Below, piece by piece: positions 36,396 through 44,810 of a stretch of DNA of 64,000 nucleotides. Below the pieces are notes generated by a model that searched no databases, was not told the origin of the DNA, and saw only the letters and a list, made by a program, of their open reading frames with translations. The DNA comes from UBA7803 sp040219935 (lineage in GTDB: Bacteria; Pseudomonadota; Gammaproteobacteria; Pseudomonadales; Azotimanducaceae). The stretch spans positions 28,939-92,938 of the forward strand of contig JAVJUA010000057.1 in NCBI GenBank assembly GCA_040219935.1, written 5' to 3'. Both the position numbers and the translations under genes were made by a program. Every line of letters begins with the position of its first letter. Within the stretch, counting starts at the first letter, position 1.

Positions 36396-36866
36396 TCATC
36401 CCCGGGAAGCCTCGATGAGGTAGGGTGCGTGCTCCTCCACCTGGCAGAACAGGCTGCGAAAGCGCCACTGGCCGTCACGCCGGAGATAGCTTTCCCGGTA
36501 CCAGCCGACGATTCGGAAGTACTGCACGCCGCCGTCCGGCAGGTTGGCCGTGTACAGCATGATCAGGCGCCAGTGGCCGGTGGCTTCGTTGCCGTCCACC
36601 TCGATGAGCGGATTCATGGCGTTGTGTGCGGAGTTGCGCAGGCGGCCGCTGGCGCGAAGCTGGCCGAAGTAGCCCTTGATGGCGGCGCGCCCCTCGAAGC
36701 GGCCGATGCCGCTGGCCTCCCAGACCGCGTCGTCGTCGAACAGCGGTGCCAGGGTCTCGGGATTGTGGTCGTCGTCGCAGCCGGCGCAGTAGCGGGCCTT
36801 GAGCTGGCGGATGGCTTCGATGGATTCGAGCCGGTCGAGGCGCTGCTCGACGGTCAGGCTGGTCAC
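36396..36866 (-). CDS. SnoaL-like NTF2-fold protein
   Basis: A 156-residue protein beginning TVEQRLDRLESIEAIRQLKARYCAGCDDD, the opening helix of SnoaL_4 proteins, then LAPLFDDDAVWEASGIGRFEGRAAIKGYF and, near the end, GQWRFRSLFCQVE. It lies upstream of Rieske D on the same strand, but operator site 5 and 88 nt separate them, so it may belong to a different unit. Function unknown; possible cyclase, dehydratase or small oxygenase subunit-like role. Confidence 0.85.
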   Translation of the reverse strand: MTSLTVEQRLDRLESIEAIRQLKARYCAGCDDDHNPETLAPLFDDDAVWEASGIGRFEGRAAIKGYFGQLRASGRLRNSAHNAMNPLIEVDGNEATGHWRLIMLYTANLPDGGVQYFRIVGWYRESYLRRDGQWRFRSLFCQVEEHAPYLIEASRG

Positions 36867-37001
36867 GATCTGGTCTCTCTCCCGGGTCCCGCTGCAACGC
36901 TAACACACGCCGCAGCGCGGCAGGACCCTGTGCAAACCGAGAGCCCGGCCCCTGCGGGCCCGGGTGTAGACTCCGGGCACGGGTTCGGCAGGGGAGGTCG
37001 C

Positions 37002-38045
37002 ATGAGCATCCGGGTGTTTCAGTGGGCGAGCGGCACGGTGGGGCGCGCGGCGGCCAGGGAGGTGGCGCGGCGCTCGGGCCTGTCTCTGGTTGGTCTGTAC
37101 GTGCATTCGCCGGCCAAGGCCGGCCAGGACGCCGGCACCGTGCTCGGGATGGCGCCGCTCGGCTTCGCGGCAACGGCCGACCGCCAGGCCGTGATCGACA
37201 GCGACGCCGACGTGGTGGTGCACGCGCCGCTGCCGAGCCAGGTCTACGGGGACAGGGAAGAGCAGGACCTGGACGACATCTGCGCGCTGCTGGCCGCCGG
37301 CAAGCACGTCATCACCGTGGTGGGTTACCTGTACCCGCCGGCCCATCCGCCCGCCGTGCAGGCGCGTCTGGCCGATGCCTGCGCCGCCGGCCGCAGCACG
37401 TTTCACTCCACGGGCCTCAATCCGGGCTGGATGGGCGACCTGCTGCCGGTGCTGATGAGTGCGCTGTGTGGCCGCATCGATCGGGTGGTGGTGCGCGAGA
37501 TCTCCAACTTCGAGGGTTACCCGTCGCCCGAGATCATGTTCGACAGCATGGGCTTCGCGCAGCCCGAAGACGCCTTCCACGCCGGCTCGGCGCGGCGCAG
37601 CCGCTGGCTGAACGGCCTGTTCAGCGAGAGCATCCGGCTGCTGGCCGACGGCGCCGGCCTGGCGCTGGACGAGGTGGCGCAGGACATGGAGGTGGCCCTG
37701 GCGCCGTCTGACCTGGCCACCGCCTCCGGCACCGTCCCCGCTGGCACGGTCGCCGGCCAGCACTGGACCTGGCGGGGGCTGGACGGCGGCGAGGTGCGGG
37801 TGGTGCACGAGACGGTATGGCGCATGCATGGGTCGGTGGCGCCGGACTGGCCCCAGGGTGGCCACGAGGTGATCGTCGAGGGGGCGCCGCGGCTGCGCCT
37901 CGGCATCGCCGCCGACTGGGTGTCCGACGGCCTGGCGGCCACCGCCATGCATGCGGTGAACGCCATCGAGCCGGTGTGCCGGGCCGGCGTCGGCATCCGC
38001 ACGCTGCTCGACCTGCCGCTGCCGCGGCGCCGGACGCCGAGCTGA
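37002..38045 (+). CDS. Dihydrodipicolinate reductase-like (2,4-diaminopentanoate dehydrogenase-type) NAD(P)H oxidoreductase
   Basis: A 347-residue protein with a DapB-like Rossmann N-terminus: SIRVFQWASGTVGRAAAREVARR, VGLYVHSPAKAGQDAG and DADVVVHAPLP. The C-terminal half resembles 2,4-diaminopentanoate dehydrogenase-like proteins of wide occurrence in steroid- and xenobiotic-degrading bacteria, where the substrate is unknown. The ATG at 37002 has a GGGGAGG ribosome site 6 nt upstream. Operator site 6 begins at its stop codon, so the next P450 operon has its own promoter. Confidence 0.85.
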   Translation: MSIRVFQWASGTVGRAAAREVARRSGLSLVGLYVHSPAKAGQDAGTVLGMAPLGFAATADRQAVIDSDADVVVHAPLPSQVYGDREEQDLDDICALLAAGKHVITVVGYLYPPAHPPAVQARLADACAAGRSTFHSTGLNPGWMGDLLPVLMSALCGRIDRVVVREISNFEGYPSPEIMFDSMGFAQPEDAFHAGSARRSRWLNGLFSESIRLLADGAGLALDEVAQDMEVALAPSDLATASGTVPAGTVAGQHWTWRGLDGGEVRVVHETVWRMHGSVAPDWPQGGHEVIVEGAPRLRLGIAADWVSDGLAATAMHAVNAIEPVCRAGVGIRTLLDLPLPRRRTPS

Positions 38046-38067
38046 ATCCGTCAGTGTTGACGGTTTC
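38044..38067 (+). promoter_or_regulatory. Operator-like site 6 (ACCGTCA-N4-TGACTGT family)
   Basis: Core 38047-38064 reads TCCGTCA-GTGT-TGACGGT (12/14), a near-perfect dyad with CCGTCA/TGACGG arms. It lies 43 nt upstream of the P450 at 38107. Confidence 0.65.
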
Positions 38068-38106
38068 GGCCGGCGCCGCTAGCGTACGGTTCGGAGGATC
38101 GAACCC

Positions 38107-39303
38107 ATGAACGCAGCTCGCCCCGAGGCGCCCGCGGACGCCTGCAGCCCGTTCTCGCCGGCAGCGCTGGCAGAGCCGGGCAGTGCCTATGCAGAGCTGC
38201 ATGCCCGGGTGCCCGTCTACCGCTGCACCGACTTCGAGCCGCCGTTCTACCTGCTGTCGCGCCACGCCGACGTCGGCGCCGCGCTGCGCGACATCGAGAC
38301 CTACTCCAGCGAGTTCGGGCAGGGACCGCGGTTCACGCCGCCGGCCGGCATGCTGTCGGACCCGCCGCAGCACACCCTGTTCCGCAGCCTGGTGCAGCAG
38401 GCGTTCACGCCGCGCGCCATCGACGCCCTCGGCGGGCGCATCGAGCGGCTGGCGGACGAGCTGCTGGACGATTGCGCCCACCGCGGCGATTTCGACCTGC
38501 ACGACGACTTCGCCTTTCCGCTGCCGGTGATCGTCATTGCCGAGATGCTGGGCGTGCCGGCGGCCGACCTGCACCTGTTCAAGCACTGGTCGGACGCATC
38601 GGTGGCGGCCATGGGCTCGGAACGGCCTGAGGCCTATGCCGCCGACCTCGGTGCCATGGCCGATTACCTGCGGGCCCGCGTCGGCGAGGCCCGGGCGCCA
38701 GGGGTGCCATCGAGCCTGATCACGGCGCTGGTGCAGGCGGAAGTGGACGGCCGCCGGCTGGCCGACGACGAGATTCTGAGCGTGCTCACCCAGCTGCTGG
38801 TGGGCGGCAACGAGACCACCACCTCGCTGATCACCAACGCGGTGTGGCGGCTGCTGGAGCGGCCGCCGCTGTGGCGGCGGCTGGCGGACGATGCCGCCCT
38901 GGTGCCCGCCGCCGTGGAGGAGAGCCTGCGCTTCGATCCGCCGGTGCTGGGCCTGTTCCGCAACACCACCCGCCCGGTCACCCTGCACGGCGTGGAGATC
39001 CCCGCCGGCAGCAAGGTGATGCTGCACTACGGCGCCGCCAACCGGGACCCTGAGGCATTCGCAGATGCCGACACCTTTTCCCTCGATCGCCCGCCGAAGC
39101 GCCATCTGGCCTTCGGCCTGGGCGTGCACTTCTGCCTGGGCGCCCAGCTCGCCCGGCTGGAGGGACGCATCGCGCTCACCCGGCTGGTGACGCGCTTCCC
39201 CGATCTCACCCTGCTCGACGCCGGTGAGCGGATCGCCCCGTTCTTTCTGTGGGGACGCCGCCGCCTGCCGGTGCGGGCTCAGCCACCAGGAGCCAGACCA
39301 TGA
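38107..39303 (+). CDS. Cytochrome P450
   Basis: A 398-residue P450 of ordinary length. It has the C-helix DPPQHTLFRSLVQQAFTPR, the I-helix LLVGGNETTTSLI, ExxR in EESLRFDPP and the haem loop LAFGLGVHFC343LG. It is more like general CYP107/CYP197-type soluble enzymes than the two in the 20.8-24.9 kb operon. Its stop overlaps the ATG of an AhpD-like gene (ATGA), and the two plus a PPOX-like gene form a tight operon under operator site 6. Confidence 0.94.
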   Translation: MNAARPEAPADACSPFSPAALAEPGSAYAELHARVPVYRCTDFEPPFYLLSRHADVGAALRDIETYSSEFGQGPRFTPPAGMLSDPPQHTLFRSLVQQAFTPRAIDALGGRIERLADELLDDCAHRGDFDLHDDFAFPLPVIVIAEMLGVPAADLHLFKHWSDASVAAMGSERPEAYAADLGAMADYLRARVGEARAPGVPSSLITALVQAEVDGRRLADDEILSVLTQLLVGGNETTTSLITNAVWRLLERPPLWRRLADDAALVPAAVEESLRFDPPVLGLFRNTTRPVTLHGVEIPAGSKVMLHYGAANRDPEAFADADTFSLDRPPKRHLAFGLGVHFCLGAQLARLEGRIALTRLVTRFPDLTLLDAGERIAPFFLWGRRRLPVRAQPPGARP

Positions 39304-39890
39304 CCCGAATCAGCAAGATCCCCAGCGACCAGTGGGACCCGCGCATGCGCCAGGCGGTGAATCCCGATGACCTCACCGACCTGGAGCAGGGGCTGACCCG
39401 CATCTTCGCCCACACGCCCGACCTGGCGCTGGGCATGATGGGCTTCGGCCGGGCGCTGAAGACCAAGCGCACCCTGCCGGAGCGGCTGGTGGAGCTGGTG
39501 CGCCTGCGCATTGCCTTCTTCAACCAGTGCCGAAGCTGCATGGCGATCCGCTATCGGGATGCCGTGGCCGACGGCCTGACCGAAGACCTGGTGTGCTCGC
39601 TGGAGCGCCCCCAGGAAGCCGACAATCTGACCCCGGCGGAGAAGGTGGCAGTGCGTTACGGCGAGCTCATGGCCACAGACCATCTCGCCATCGACGACGC
39701 CATGCACGACGCCCTGCGCGAGCACTTCACCGAGGCCGAGATCGTCGAGCTGGGCATGATCTGTGCCTTCTTCGTCGGTTTCGGCCGCCTTGCCGCCACC
39801 TACCACATGGTGGAGGAGCTGCCGGAAGCATTCCAGACGACGACGGGCCCGATCAGCCCGTGGGGCCACGACGCCACGGTGGTGCGATGA
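39300..39890 (+). CDS. AhpD-like / carboxymuconolactone decarboxylase-family protein
   Basis: A 196-residue all-helical protein. The CMD/AhpD signature is ERLVELVRLRIAFFNQCRSC, with a redox CxxC motif in QCRSCMAIRYRDA, and ELGMICAFFVGFGRLAATY near the C-terminus. AhpD proteins are disulphide reductases with hydroperoxidase activity, so it may remove peroxides made by uncoupled P450 turnover. Coupled to the P450 by ATGA and to the next gene by ATGA. Confidence 0.9.
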   Translation: MTRISKIPSDQWDPRMRQAVNPDDLTDLEQGLTRIFAHTPDLALGMMGFGRALKTKRTLPERLVELVRLRIAFFNQCRSCMAIRYRDAVADGLTEDLVCSLERPQEADNLTPAEKVAVRYGELMATDHLAIDDAMHDALREHFTEAEIVELGMICAFFVGFGRLAATYHMVEELPEAFQTTTGPISPWGHDATVVR

Positions 39891-40300
39891 GCGTGAAGCT
39901 GCGGCCCCGGGACGACGACTTCCTGTCGGCCCACCGCTGGGCCGTGCTGACCACGCTGCGGGCGTCCGGGTCGCCGGTGAGTTCGGTGGTGGCCTATGCC
40001 CGGGACGGCGACGACTTCGTGGTCAGCACGCCCGGCGCCACGTTCAAGCGCGCCAGCCTCGAGCGCGATCCGCGGGTGAACCTGTGCGTGATCAGCAATG
40101 CTGAGCCATTCAACTTCGTGGCCCTGGAGGGGACGGCCAGCGTCGAGCACGACGATCTGCTGCGCCGCACCCGGCTGGTGTTCGAGAACCTGACCGATAC
40201 CGGCTACCAGGAGCCGGCGGATCTGGCCAAGTGGCTAAAGGACCAGCAGCGGGTGATCCTGCGCATCCGCCCGGAGCGCGTGCACGCGGTGATCCGCTGA
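39887..40300 (+). CDS. PPOX-class (FMN/F420-dependent) split-barrel protein
   Basis: A 137-residue split-barrel protein: DFLSAHRWAVLTTLRASGSPVSSVV, then DDFVVSTPGATFKRASLERDPRVNLCVI and YVALEGTASV-like FNFVALEGTASVEHD. This matches PPOX-class proteins annotated as F420-dependent, though some bind FMN or haem. Starts by ATGA overlap with the AhpD-like gene and ends the P450 operon. Reduction of a pathway intermediate is possible; F420 use is unproven. Confidence 0.86.
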   Translation: MSVKLRPRDDDFLSAHRWAVLTTLRASGSPVSSVVAYARDGDDFVVSTPGATFKRASLERDPRVNLCVISNAEPFNFVALEGTASVEHDDLLRRTRLVFENLTDTGYQEPADLAKWLKDQQRVILRIRPERVHAVIR

Positions 40301-40338
40301 CGCGCCGCCGCCGGCGTCAGCCCCGGTGGCCGCAGCTT

Positions 40339-41868
40339 TCAGCCGCGGTGGCCCTCCCAGTAGGGCGCGCGCAGCTTGCGCTTGTTGATCTTGCCCATGG
40401 TGTTGCGGCCGAGGTCGGGTACCCAGTCGAGCGTGCGCGGGCACTTGTAGTGGGACAGCCGCGCCCGGCACCAGGCGATCACCTCGGCGGCCGACGGCGG
40501 GTTGGCCGGGTCCTTGGGTATGGCCAGCGCCTTCAGCTCTTCGCCCATCTCCGGATGCGGCACGCCGATGCAGGCGACGTCCAGCACGCCGGGGTGGTCG
40601 ATCAGCACCTGCTCCGCCTCGGCGGGGTAGAGGTTGACCCCGCCCGACACCACCATGTCGCTGAAGCGGTCGGTGATGTAGACGTAGCCGTCCGCGTCCA
40701 TGTAGGCGATCTCGCCCAGGGTGAAGATGCCCGGGGCGATGTGGGCGGCCGCCGACTTCTCCGGATCGTTGTGATAGACCACGCCGCGCCCGGTGTCGTC
40801 CTTGAAGTACAGACGGCCTTCCTGACCCGGGGGTAGAGGGTTGCCGTCGTCGTCCAGGATCATGGCCGTGAACGGCGGCAGCGACTTGCCCACCGAGCCG
40901 GGGTGCTCCAGCCATTCCTCTGAGGTGATCATGCAGGTGGTGCCCACCTCGCTGGCGCCGTAGGCGTCCTTGAACACGGGGCCCCACCATTCGATCATGG
41001 CCCGCTTCACGTCCACCGGGCACTTGGCGCCGGTGTGGCTGATGGACTGCAGCGAGCTCAGGTCGTAGCGCGCCTTGACGTCGTCGGGCAGCCCCAGCAG
41101 ACGCACGAAGTGGGTGGGCACCATGACGCTGCTGCCGATGCCGTACTCGGCGATGGCGCGCAGCGTCTTCTCGGCGTCGAACTTGGCGAGAATGACCGAC
41201 GGCACGCCGGCGGCCAGCAGCCGCGCCCCGGACAGCGGCCCGGTGTGATACATGGGGCCGACCACCAGATGCCGGCCGAAGTCGGCCATGGGGCTCTGGG
41301 CCAGGGCGGCCAGATGCTCGCCCACGGTATCGCCGCCCGCAAACATGGTCGGCGGCAGCTCGGTGCCCTTGGGCCGGCCCGTGGTGCCGGAGGTGTAGAG
41401 CAGGTTCGGCCGCGGCCGCACGCTCTCGTCGGCGGGCCCGCCCGACTGTGCGCCCAACCACGACTGCCATGCGATCACGCCGTCGGCGTCGGCCCAGCCG
41501 ATCACCGTGTGCACCTGGGACTTCGCGGCGGCGGCGACGCCGCGCTCGGCCGTCTCGGGCCCGACGAACAGCACCCGCGCGCCGGAGTCCTCGAGAATGT
41601 AGGCCACCTCGTCGGCGGTGAGATGGAAGTTCACCGGCACCACCGAGGCGCCGGCGATCAGGCCGCCCAGGTTGGCGAGCGCGGTTTCGGCCGCGTTCTC
41701 GGCGAACACGGCGATGCGGCGCGCCGGCCCCAGGTCCAGATCGGCCAGGCCGTTGGCCACCCGGTTCAGGGCATCGTCCACGTCGCCCCAGGACAACGCC
41801 TTCACTTCGTCGCGCAGGGCGATCTCGTCGGGGCGCTCGGCGGCCAGTCTGCTGGCGAATGCGGGCAC
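40339..41868 (-). CDS. Acyl-CoA synthetase (AMP-forming)
   Basis: A 509-residue ANL-superfamily ligase. It shows the P-loop LLYTSGTTGRPKGTE, the YGASEVG aromatic-side-chain motif, YITDRFSDMVVSGGVNLYPAE with the hinge region, and the catalytic Lys in MGKINKRKLR near the end. It activates a carboxylic acid with ATP and CoA. In this cluster it could load an alicyclic, aromatic or side-chain carboxylate onto CoA for the thiolase, crotonase and SDR enzymes. It is downstream of an SDR in the same direction, 52 nt apart. Confidence 0.92.
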   Translation of the reverse strand: MPAFASRLAAERPDEIALRDEVKALSWGDVDDALNRVANGLADLDLGPARRIAVFAENAAETALANLGGLIAGASVVPVNFHLTADEVAYILEDSGARVLFVGPETAERGVAAAAKSQVHTVIGWADADGVIAWQSWLGAQSGGPADESVRPRPNLLYTSGTTGRPKGTELPPTMFAGGDTVGEHLAALAQSPMADFGRHLVVGPMYHTGPLSGARLLAAGVPSVILAKFDAEKTLRAIAEYGIGSSVMVPTHFVRLLGLPDDVKARYDLSSLQSISHTGAKCPVDVKRAMIEWWGPVFKDAYGASEVGTTCMITSEEWLEHPGSVGKSLPPFTAMILDDDGNPLPPGQEGRLYFKDDTGRGVVYHNDPEKSAAAHIAPGIFTLGEIAYMDADGYVYITDRFSDMVVSGGVNLYPAEAEQVLIDHPGVLDVACIGVPHPEMGEELKALAIPKDPANPPSAAEVIAWCRARLSHYKCPRTLDWVPDLGRNTMGKINKRKLRAPYWEGHRG

Positions 41869-41920
41869 GTTCGGTCTCCTGTCTCTGGTGTCGGCAGGGG
41901 GCGGGCTCCGCCCCGCCTGG

Positions 41921-42757
41921 CTACAGTCCTTTCTTGCCGGCCTCGCGGAACATCGGCTGATATTCGTCGAAGGCGGGCGGGTTCGGCGTCGAGCCGGTGG
42001 TGATGCCGGCGTCCGTGGTCAGGCAGTGACCGTTGGTGTAGCCGGATTCGTCGCTGGCCAGCCACAGGGCGGCGTTGGCCACGTCCTCGGCAACGCCGGC
42101 CCGACCCGCCAGGGGCGAGTTGGCCGCCAGCGCCTTCTTGGCGCCTTCGATGTCGTTCGGATCGCCGGTCATGACGTTGGCCACCATGGCCGTCGCCATG
42201 CCCGCCGGGGCGATGGCGTTGACGCGGATGCCGTAGCGGCAGAGCTCCGCGCCCACGTTCTTGGTCATGCCCACCACCGCGTGCTTGCAGGCTGCGTAGG
42301 CATGCGGCCCGAGGCCGCCCATGATGCCGGCGGTGCTGGCCATGCTGACGATGGCGCCGGAGCGTCGTGGCTTCATCACCCGGGCGGCATGCTTCATGCC
42401 GTAGAAGACGCCGTGCAGCAGCACGTCGACGGTAGCCTTCCACTCCTCGGCCGGGGTGGTGTCGATGGGGCCGACGGCGCCGACGATGCCGGCGTTGTTG
42501 AACATGACGTCGAGCTGGCCGAAGCGGCTGACGGCCAGGTCTACCAGGGCGGCGACCTCGTCCTCGCGGGTCACGTTGCACACCGCGAACGCGGCATGGT
42601 CACCGAGCTCGCGCAGCAGGGCTGCAGCCGGCGCCTCCTGAATGTCTCCCAGCACCACCCGGCAGCCTTCCGCGACGAAGCGCCGCGCGGCCGCCGCGCC
42701 GAAGCCGCTCGCCGCGCCGGTGATCACCGCGACCTTGCCCGCCAACCGATCGCCCAT
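41921..42757 (-). CDS. Short-chain dehydrogenase/reductase
   Basis: A 278-residue SDR with TGAASGFGAAAARRF, NNAGIVG, a serine in VSMASTAG and YAACK. C-terminal GYTNGHCLTTDAGITTG is seen in cyclohexanol/cyclopentanol dehydrogenase-like SDRs. It has operator site 7 54 nt upstream and the CoA ligase downstream, so both genes may be one regulated unit. Substrate unknown; an alicyclic alcohol is a fair guess from family resemblance. Confidence 0.92.
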   Translation of the reverse strand: MGDRLAGKVAVITGAASGFGAAAARRFVAEGCRVVLGDIQEAPAAALLRELGDHAAFAVCNVTREDEVAALVDLAVSRFGQLDVMFNNAGIVGAVGPIDTTPAEEWKATVDVLLHGVFYGMKHAARVMKPRRSGAIVSMASTAGIMGGLGPHAYAACKHAVVGMTKNVGAELCRYGIRVNAIAPAGMATAMVANVMTGDPNDIEGAKKALAANSPLAGRAGVAEDVANAALWLASDESGYTNGHCLTTDAGITTGSTPNPPAFDEYQPMFREAGKKGL

Positions 42758-42807
42758 GAGCCTTCCTCCCCCTGGTTTCGAGGCGAGAGATTGAAGCCTA
42801 TCGCGGG

Positions 42808-42831
42808 AAACCAGTCAAACCTGCTGGTTTT
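42808..42831 (-). promoter_or_regulatory. Operator-like site 7 (ACCGTCA-N4-TGACTGT family)
   Basis: On the minus strand the core 42811-42828 reads ACCAGCA-GGTT-TGACTGG (11/14), flanked by AAA and TTT. It lies 54 nt upstream of the SDR at 42757. Confidence 0.5.
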
Positions 42832-42837
42832 CCTCGG

Positions 42838-43263
42838 CTACTTGGCATCCGCCTGGACACGGGTGCCCCGCGCCACCAGCCGGTGGCGGCTGATCTTCCA
42901 GGCGCCGTCGATGCGGCGCATGTCGGTGACGTAGGTGGCCCACAGGGTGAGGGTCGTGTCCGGCGCATCCTTCATGTAGTGCAGCGCCTGCACGTCGGTG
43001 CGGCAGTGGGCGGTGTCGCCGTCGATGGTGGCGAGCTGCGGCCCCAGCATGTGCTGGGTGGGGCCGTAGCGCTTCAGGGCATCGGTCACGTAGGCGGTCC
43101 AGGCATCGCCGCCGTGGATGTCCTTGTCGCCAAAGCCGAGCACCTCGACGTCGTCGGCGAAGCACGAGCGGTACAGGGTCATGTCGCGCTCATCGACGCC
43201 GGCAGCGTACTTGAGCATGACGTCCATCAGGGCGATCCGATCGGCGACGTACTGTGAGTCCAT
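42838..43263 (-). CDS. SnoaL-like NTF2-fold protein
   Basis: A 141-residue protein beginning DSQYVADRIALMDVMLKYAAGVDERDM, then LYRSCFADDVEVLGFGDKDIHGGD and a C-terminal GAWKISRHRLV strand. The pattern is standard for SnoaL_4. ATG at 43263 has a GGAGAG-type site upstream; a longer in-frame start exists but lacks one. It lies between LuxR and the SDR/ligase pair, all on the minus strand. Function unknown. Confidence 0.86.
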   Translation of the reverse strand: MDSQYVADRIALMDVMLKYAAGVDERDMTLYRSCFADDVEVLGFGDKDIHGGDAWTAYVTDALKRYGPTQHMLGPQLATIDGDTAHCRTDVQALHYMKDAPDTTLTLWATYVTDMRRIDGAWKISRHRLVARGTRVQADAK

Positions 43264-43363
43264 GAATCCCTCTCCCGGCTGCGGTGCTTCCCAGCAGAAT
43301 GGCCAGCCCATCGAGGGCGGTCAATCCTGTGGGATTCGAGAGCGCACGCGTGGTGCGCCTCCA

Positions 43364-44146
43364 TCAGTGACTGCCGTTGGCATGGATCAGCCCAAGCTGG
43401 CAGGCCAGCGCCACCGCCTGCGCGCGGTTGCGGGCGCCCAGCTTGCCCATGGCGTTCTCGACGTGGAAGCGTGCCGTGGTGGGCGAGCGGTGGATGAGCG
43501 CGGCGATCTCGCCGTCGGTGCGCCCCAGCGCCACCCAGGTCAGGCACTCGATTTCGCGCTCGCTGAGCGGCGTCGCGGAGGGCTCCTGGGGCTCGTCCTG
43601 GCGCCCGGCGTAGACCAGATCCATGAACCGGAACGCCGCCAGCCGCAGCAGGTCGCCGTGCTGCTCGAGAATCTGGTTGAGGTCGATGTCCGGGTTGCGC
43701 GTGGTCCAGGTCACCGAGCCGACGCCGCACCGTGGCAGGTGCACGGGGACGCTGATGCCGCCAGCGATGCCGCGCTCGGGGGTCAGGTGCCACGAGCGTC
43801 CGGAGCGGCCGCCGAGCTCCTCCGCGAGCGCCGTCATCTGTGCCGACGTCCACGAGAACGGCCGCGTCGTCAACCGGGACACGGCGCCGACCGGGCTCAC
43901 CCGATGCAGGCCCTGTTCCACCCAGTCGCGCTGGAAGTCACGCTCCCAGCCGAACACCTCGGACAGCGCGGCGCCGTCCTCGGCGGCCAGCAACCGGCGC
44001 TGGGAGTAGTCGTCGACCACGGCCGGGTGGGTCAGCCCGAGTTCCAGGCCGATGCCCTTGATCTGCGCGCTGGCGGTTCGCAGGTCGGTGGCTTCGGTCA
44101 AGCGGCGATAATGCTGCTGCAGGCGCCCGGCGAGGTCTGTGGTCAC
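43364..44146 (-). CDS. LuxR-family regulator with autoinducer-binding-like domain (solo)
   Basis: A 260-residue regulator. The N-terminal ~170 residues resemble an autoinducer-binding domain; the C-terminal helix-turn-helix is clear: LSEREIECLTWVALGRTDGEIA and TTARFHVENAMGKLGARNRAQAV. No LuxI synthase is nearby. In the signal pocket the usual Asp-Pro is replaced by S84-P85 in HRVSPVG, and the Trp is kept in FSWTSA (W99). Loss of the Asp that binds the acyl-homoserine-lactone amide suggests another ligand, perhaps a pathway compound. A perfect short dyad lies upstream at 44203-44216. Confidence 0.88.
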   Translation of the reverse strand: MTTDLAGRLQQHYRRLTEATDLRTASAQIKGIGLELGLTHPAVVDDYSQRRLLAAEDGAALSEVFGWERDFQRDWVEQGLHRVSPVGAVSRLTTRPFSWTSAQMTALAEELGGRSGRSWHLTPERGIAGGISVPVHLPRCGVGSVTWTTRNPDIDLNQILEQHGDLLRLAAFRFMDLVYAGRQDEPQEPSATPLSEREIECLTWVALGRTDGEIAALIHRSPTTARFHVENAMGKLGARNRAQAVALACQLGLIHANGSH

Positions 44147-44202
44147 GGCTTTCCCCTGCGCCGTTGCAGAGCGGGAAGCCTAAGCGCTCGCCCGGCCTCG
44201 GG

Positions 44203-44216
44203 CAAGCGATTGCTTG
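44203..44216. promoter_or_regulatory. Short palindrome upstream of the LuxR solo
   Basis: CAAGC-GATT-GCTTG is a perfect 5-bp inverted repeat 57 nt before the LuxR start. Lux boxes are about 20 bp, so this could at most be a half-length or different operator. Confidence 0.3.
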
Positions 44217-44246
44217 GAACGGCCGCCGTCGGCCATGGCCGCCCCA

Positions 44247-44807
44247 TCAGCGGCTGCGCCGGCGCATGGCTTCGCGGTCGTAGAGCGCATCTTCCGGCTT
44301 GCGGGCGCCGAGGATCATCTTGCTGTCCCGGAACGACGCGTCCGCGGCCGGCAGATCGCGCACCCAGTCCACCAGCTCGCAGCGGTAAGCCATCTTCCAG
44401 ACCCCGTTGCGGCGCTCGTAGCGATCGACGTAGCGGCCGCTGATGAACAGGTCGCGCGCCTCGCCGGCGTCGTTGCTGAGCCGGTGGAAGGCCTGGTAGT
44501 ACACCTCGCCGAAGGCCTCGTCGCCATCCAGCTCGATCTGCACCTGGCCGATCATGTGATGGTTGGCGCCATGGGGGCGCAACGCGTCCTGGGCGAACGC
44601 CACGAACCCGTCGGGGCCGCCCTCGTAGATGCCGTACGAGCACCAGGCGTCGTCCCAGAACACCGAACGGTGGGCCTCCGGGTCGAGACGGTCCTGGCCC
44701 CGCATGTAGGTGGACGACAGATCGCGGATCTCCTGCAGGTCGGCCAGGCGGCGGACCATCTGGTCGGTGATCTGATCGGTGATCTGTTCGGATTGGGGGT
44801 CGGTCAT
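44247..44807 (-). CDS. SnoaL-like NTF2-fold protein
   Basis: A 186-residue protein: RRLADLQEIRDLSSTYMRGQDRLDPEAHRSVFWDDAWCSYG, then HMIGQVQIELDGDEAFGEVYYQAF and KMAYRCELVDWVRDLP. It matches SnoaL_4 proteins that often accompany Rieske oxygenases. Its ATG is 3 nt after the MFS stop, so it is probably in one transcript with the transporter. Between it and LuxR lie 100 nt with a short dyad. Function unknown. Confidence 0.86.
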   Translation of the reverse strand: MTDPQSEQITDQITDQMVRRLADLQEIRDLSSTYMRGQDRLDPEAHRSVFWDDAWCSYGIYEGGPDGFVAFAQDALRPHGANHHMIGQVQIELDGDEAFGEVYYQAFHRLSNDAGEARDLFISGRYVDRYERRNGVWKMAYRCELVDWVRDLPAADASFRDSKMILGARKPEDALYDREAMRRRSR

Positions 44808-44810
44808 GCT

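Noticed and set aside
44203..44216. CAAGC-GATT-GCTTG as a lux box
   Set aside because: Only 14 nt instead of about 20 and no second copy in the window; listed only as a weak palindrome.
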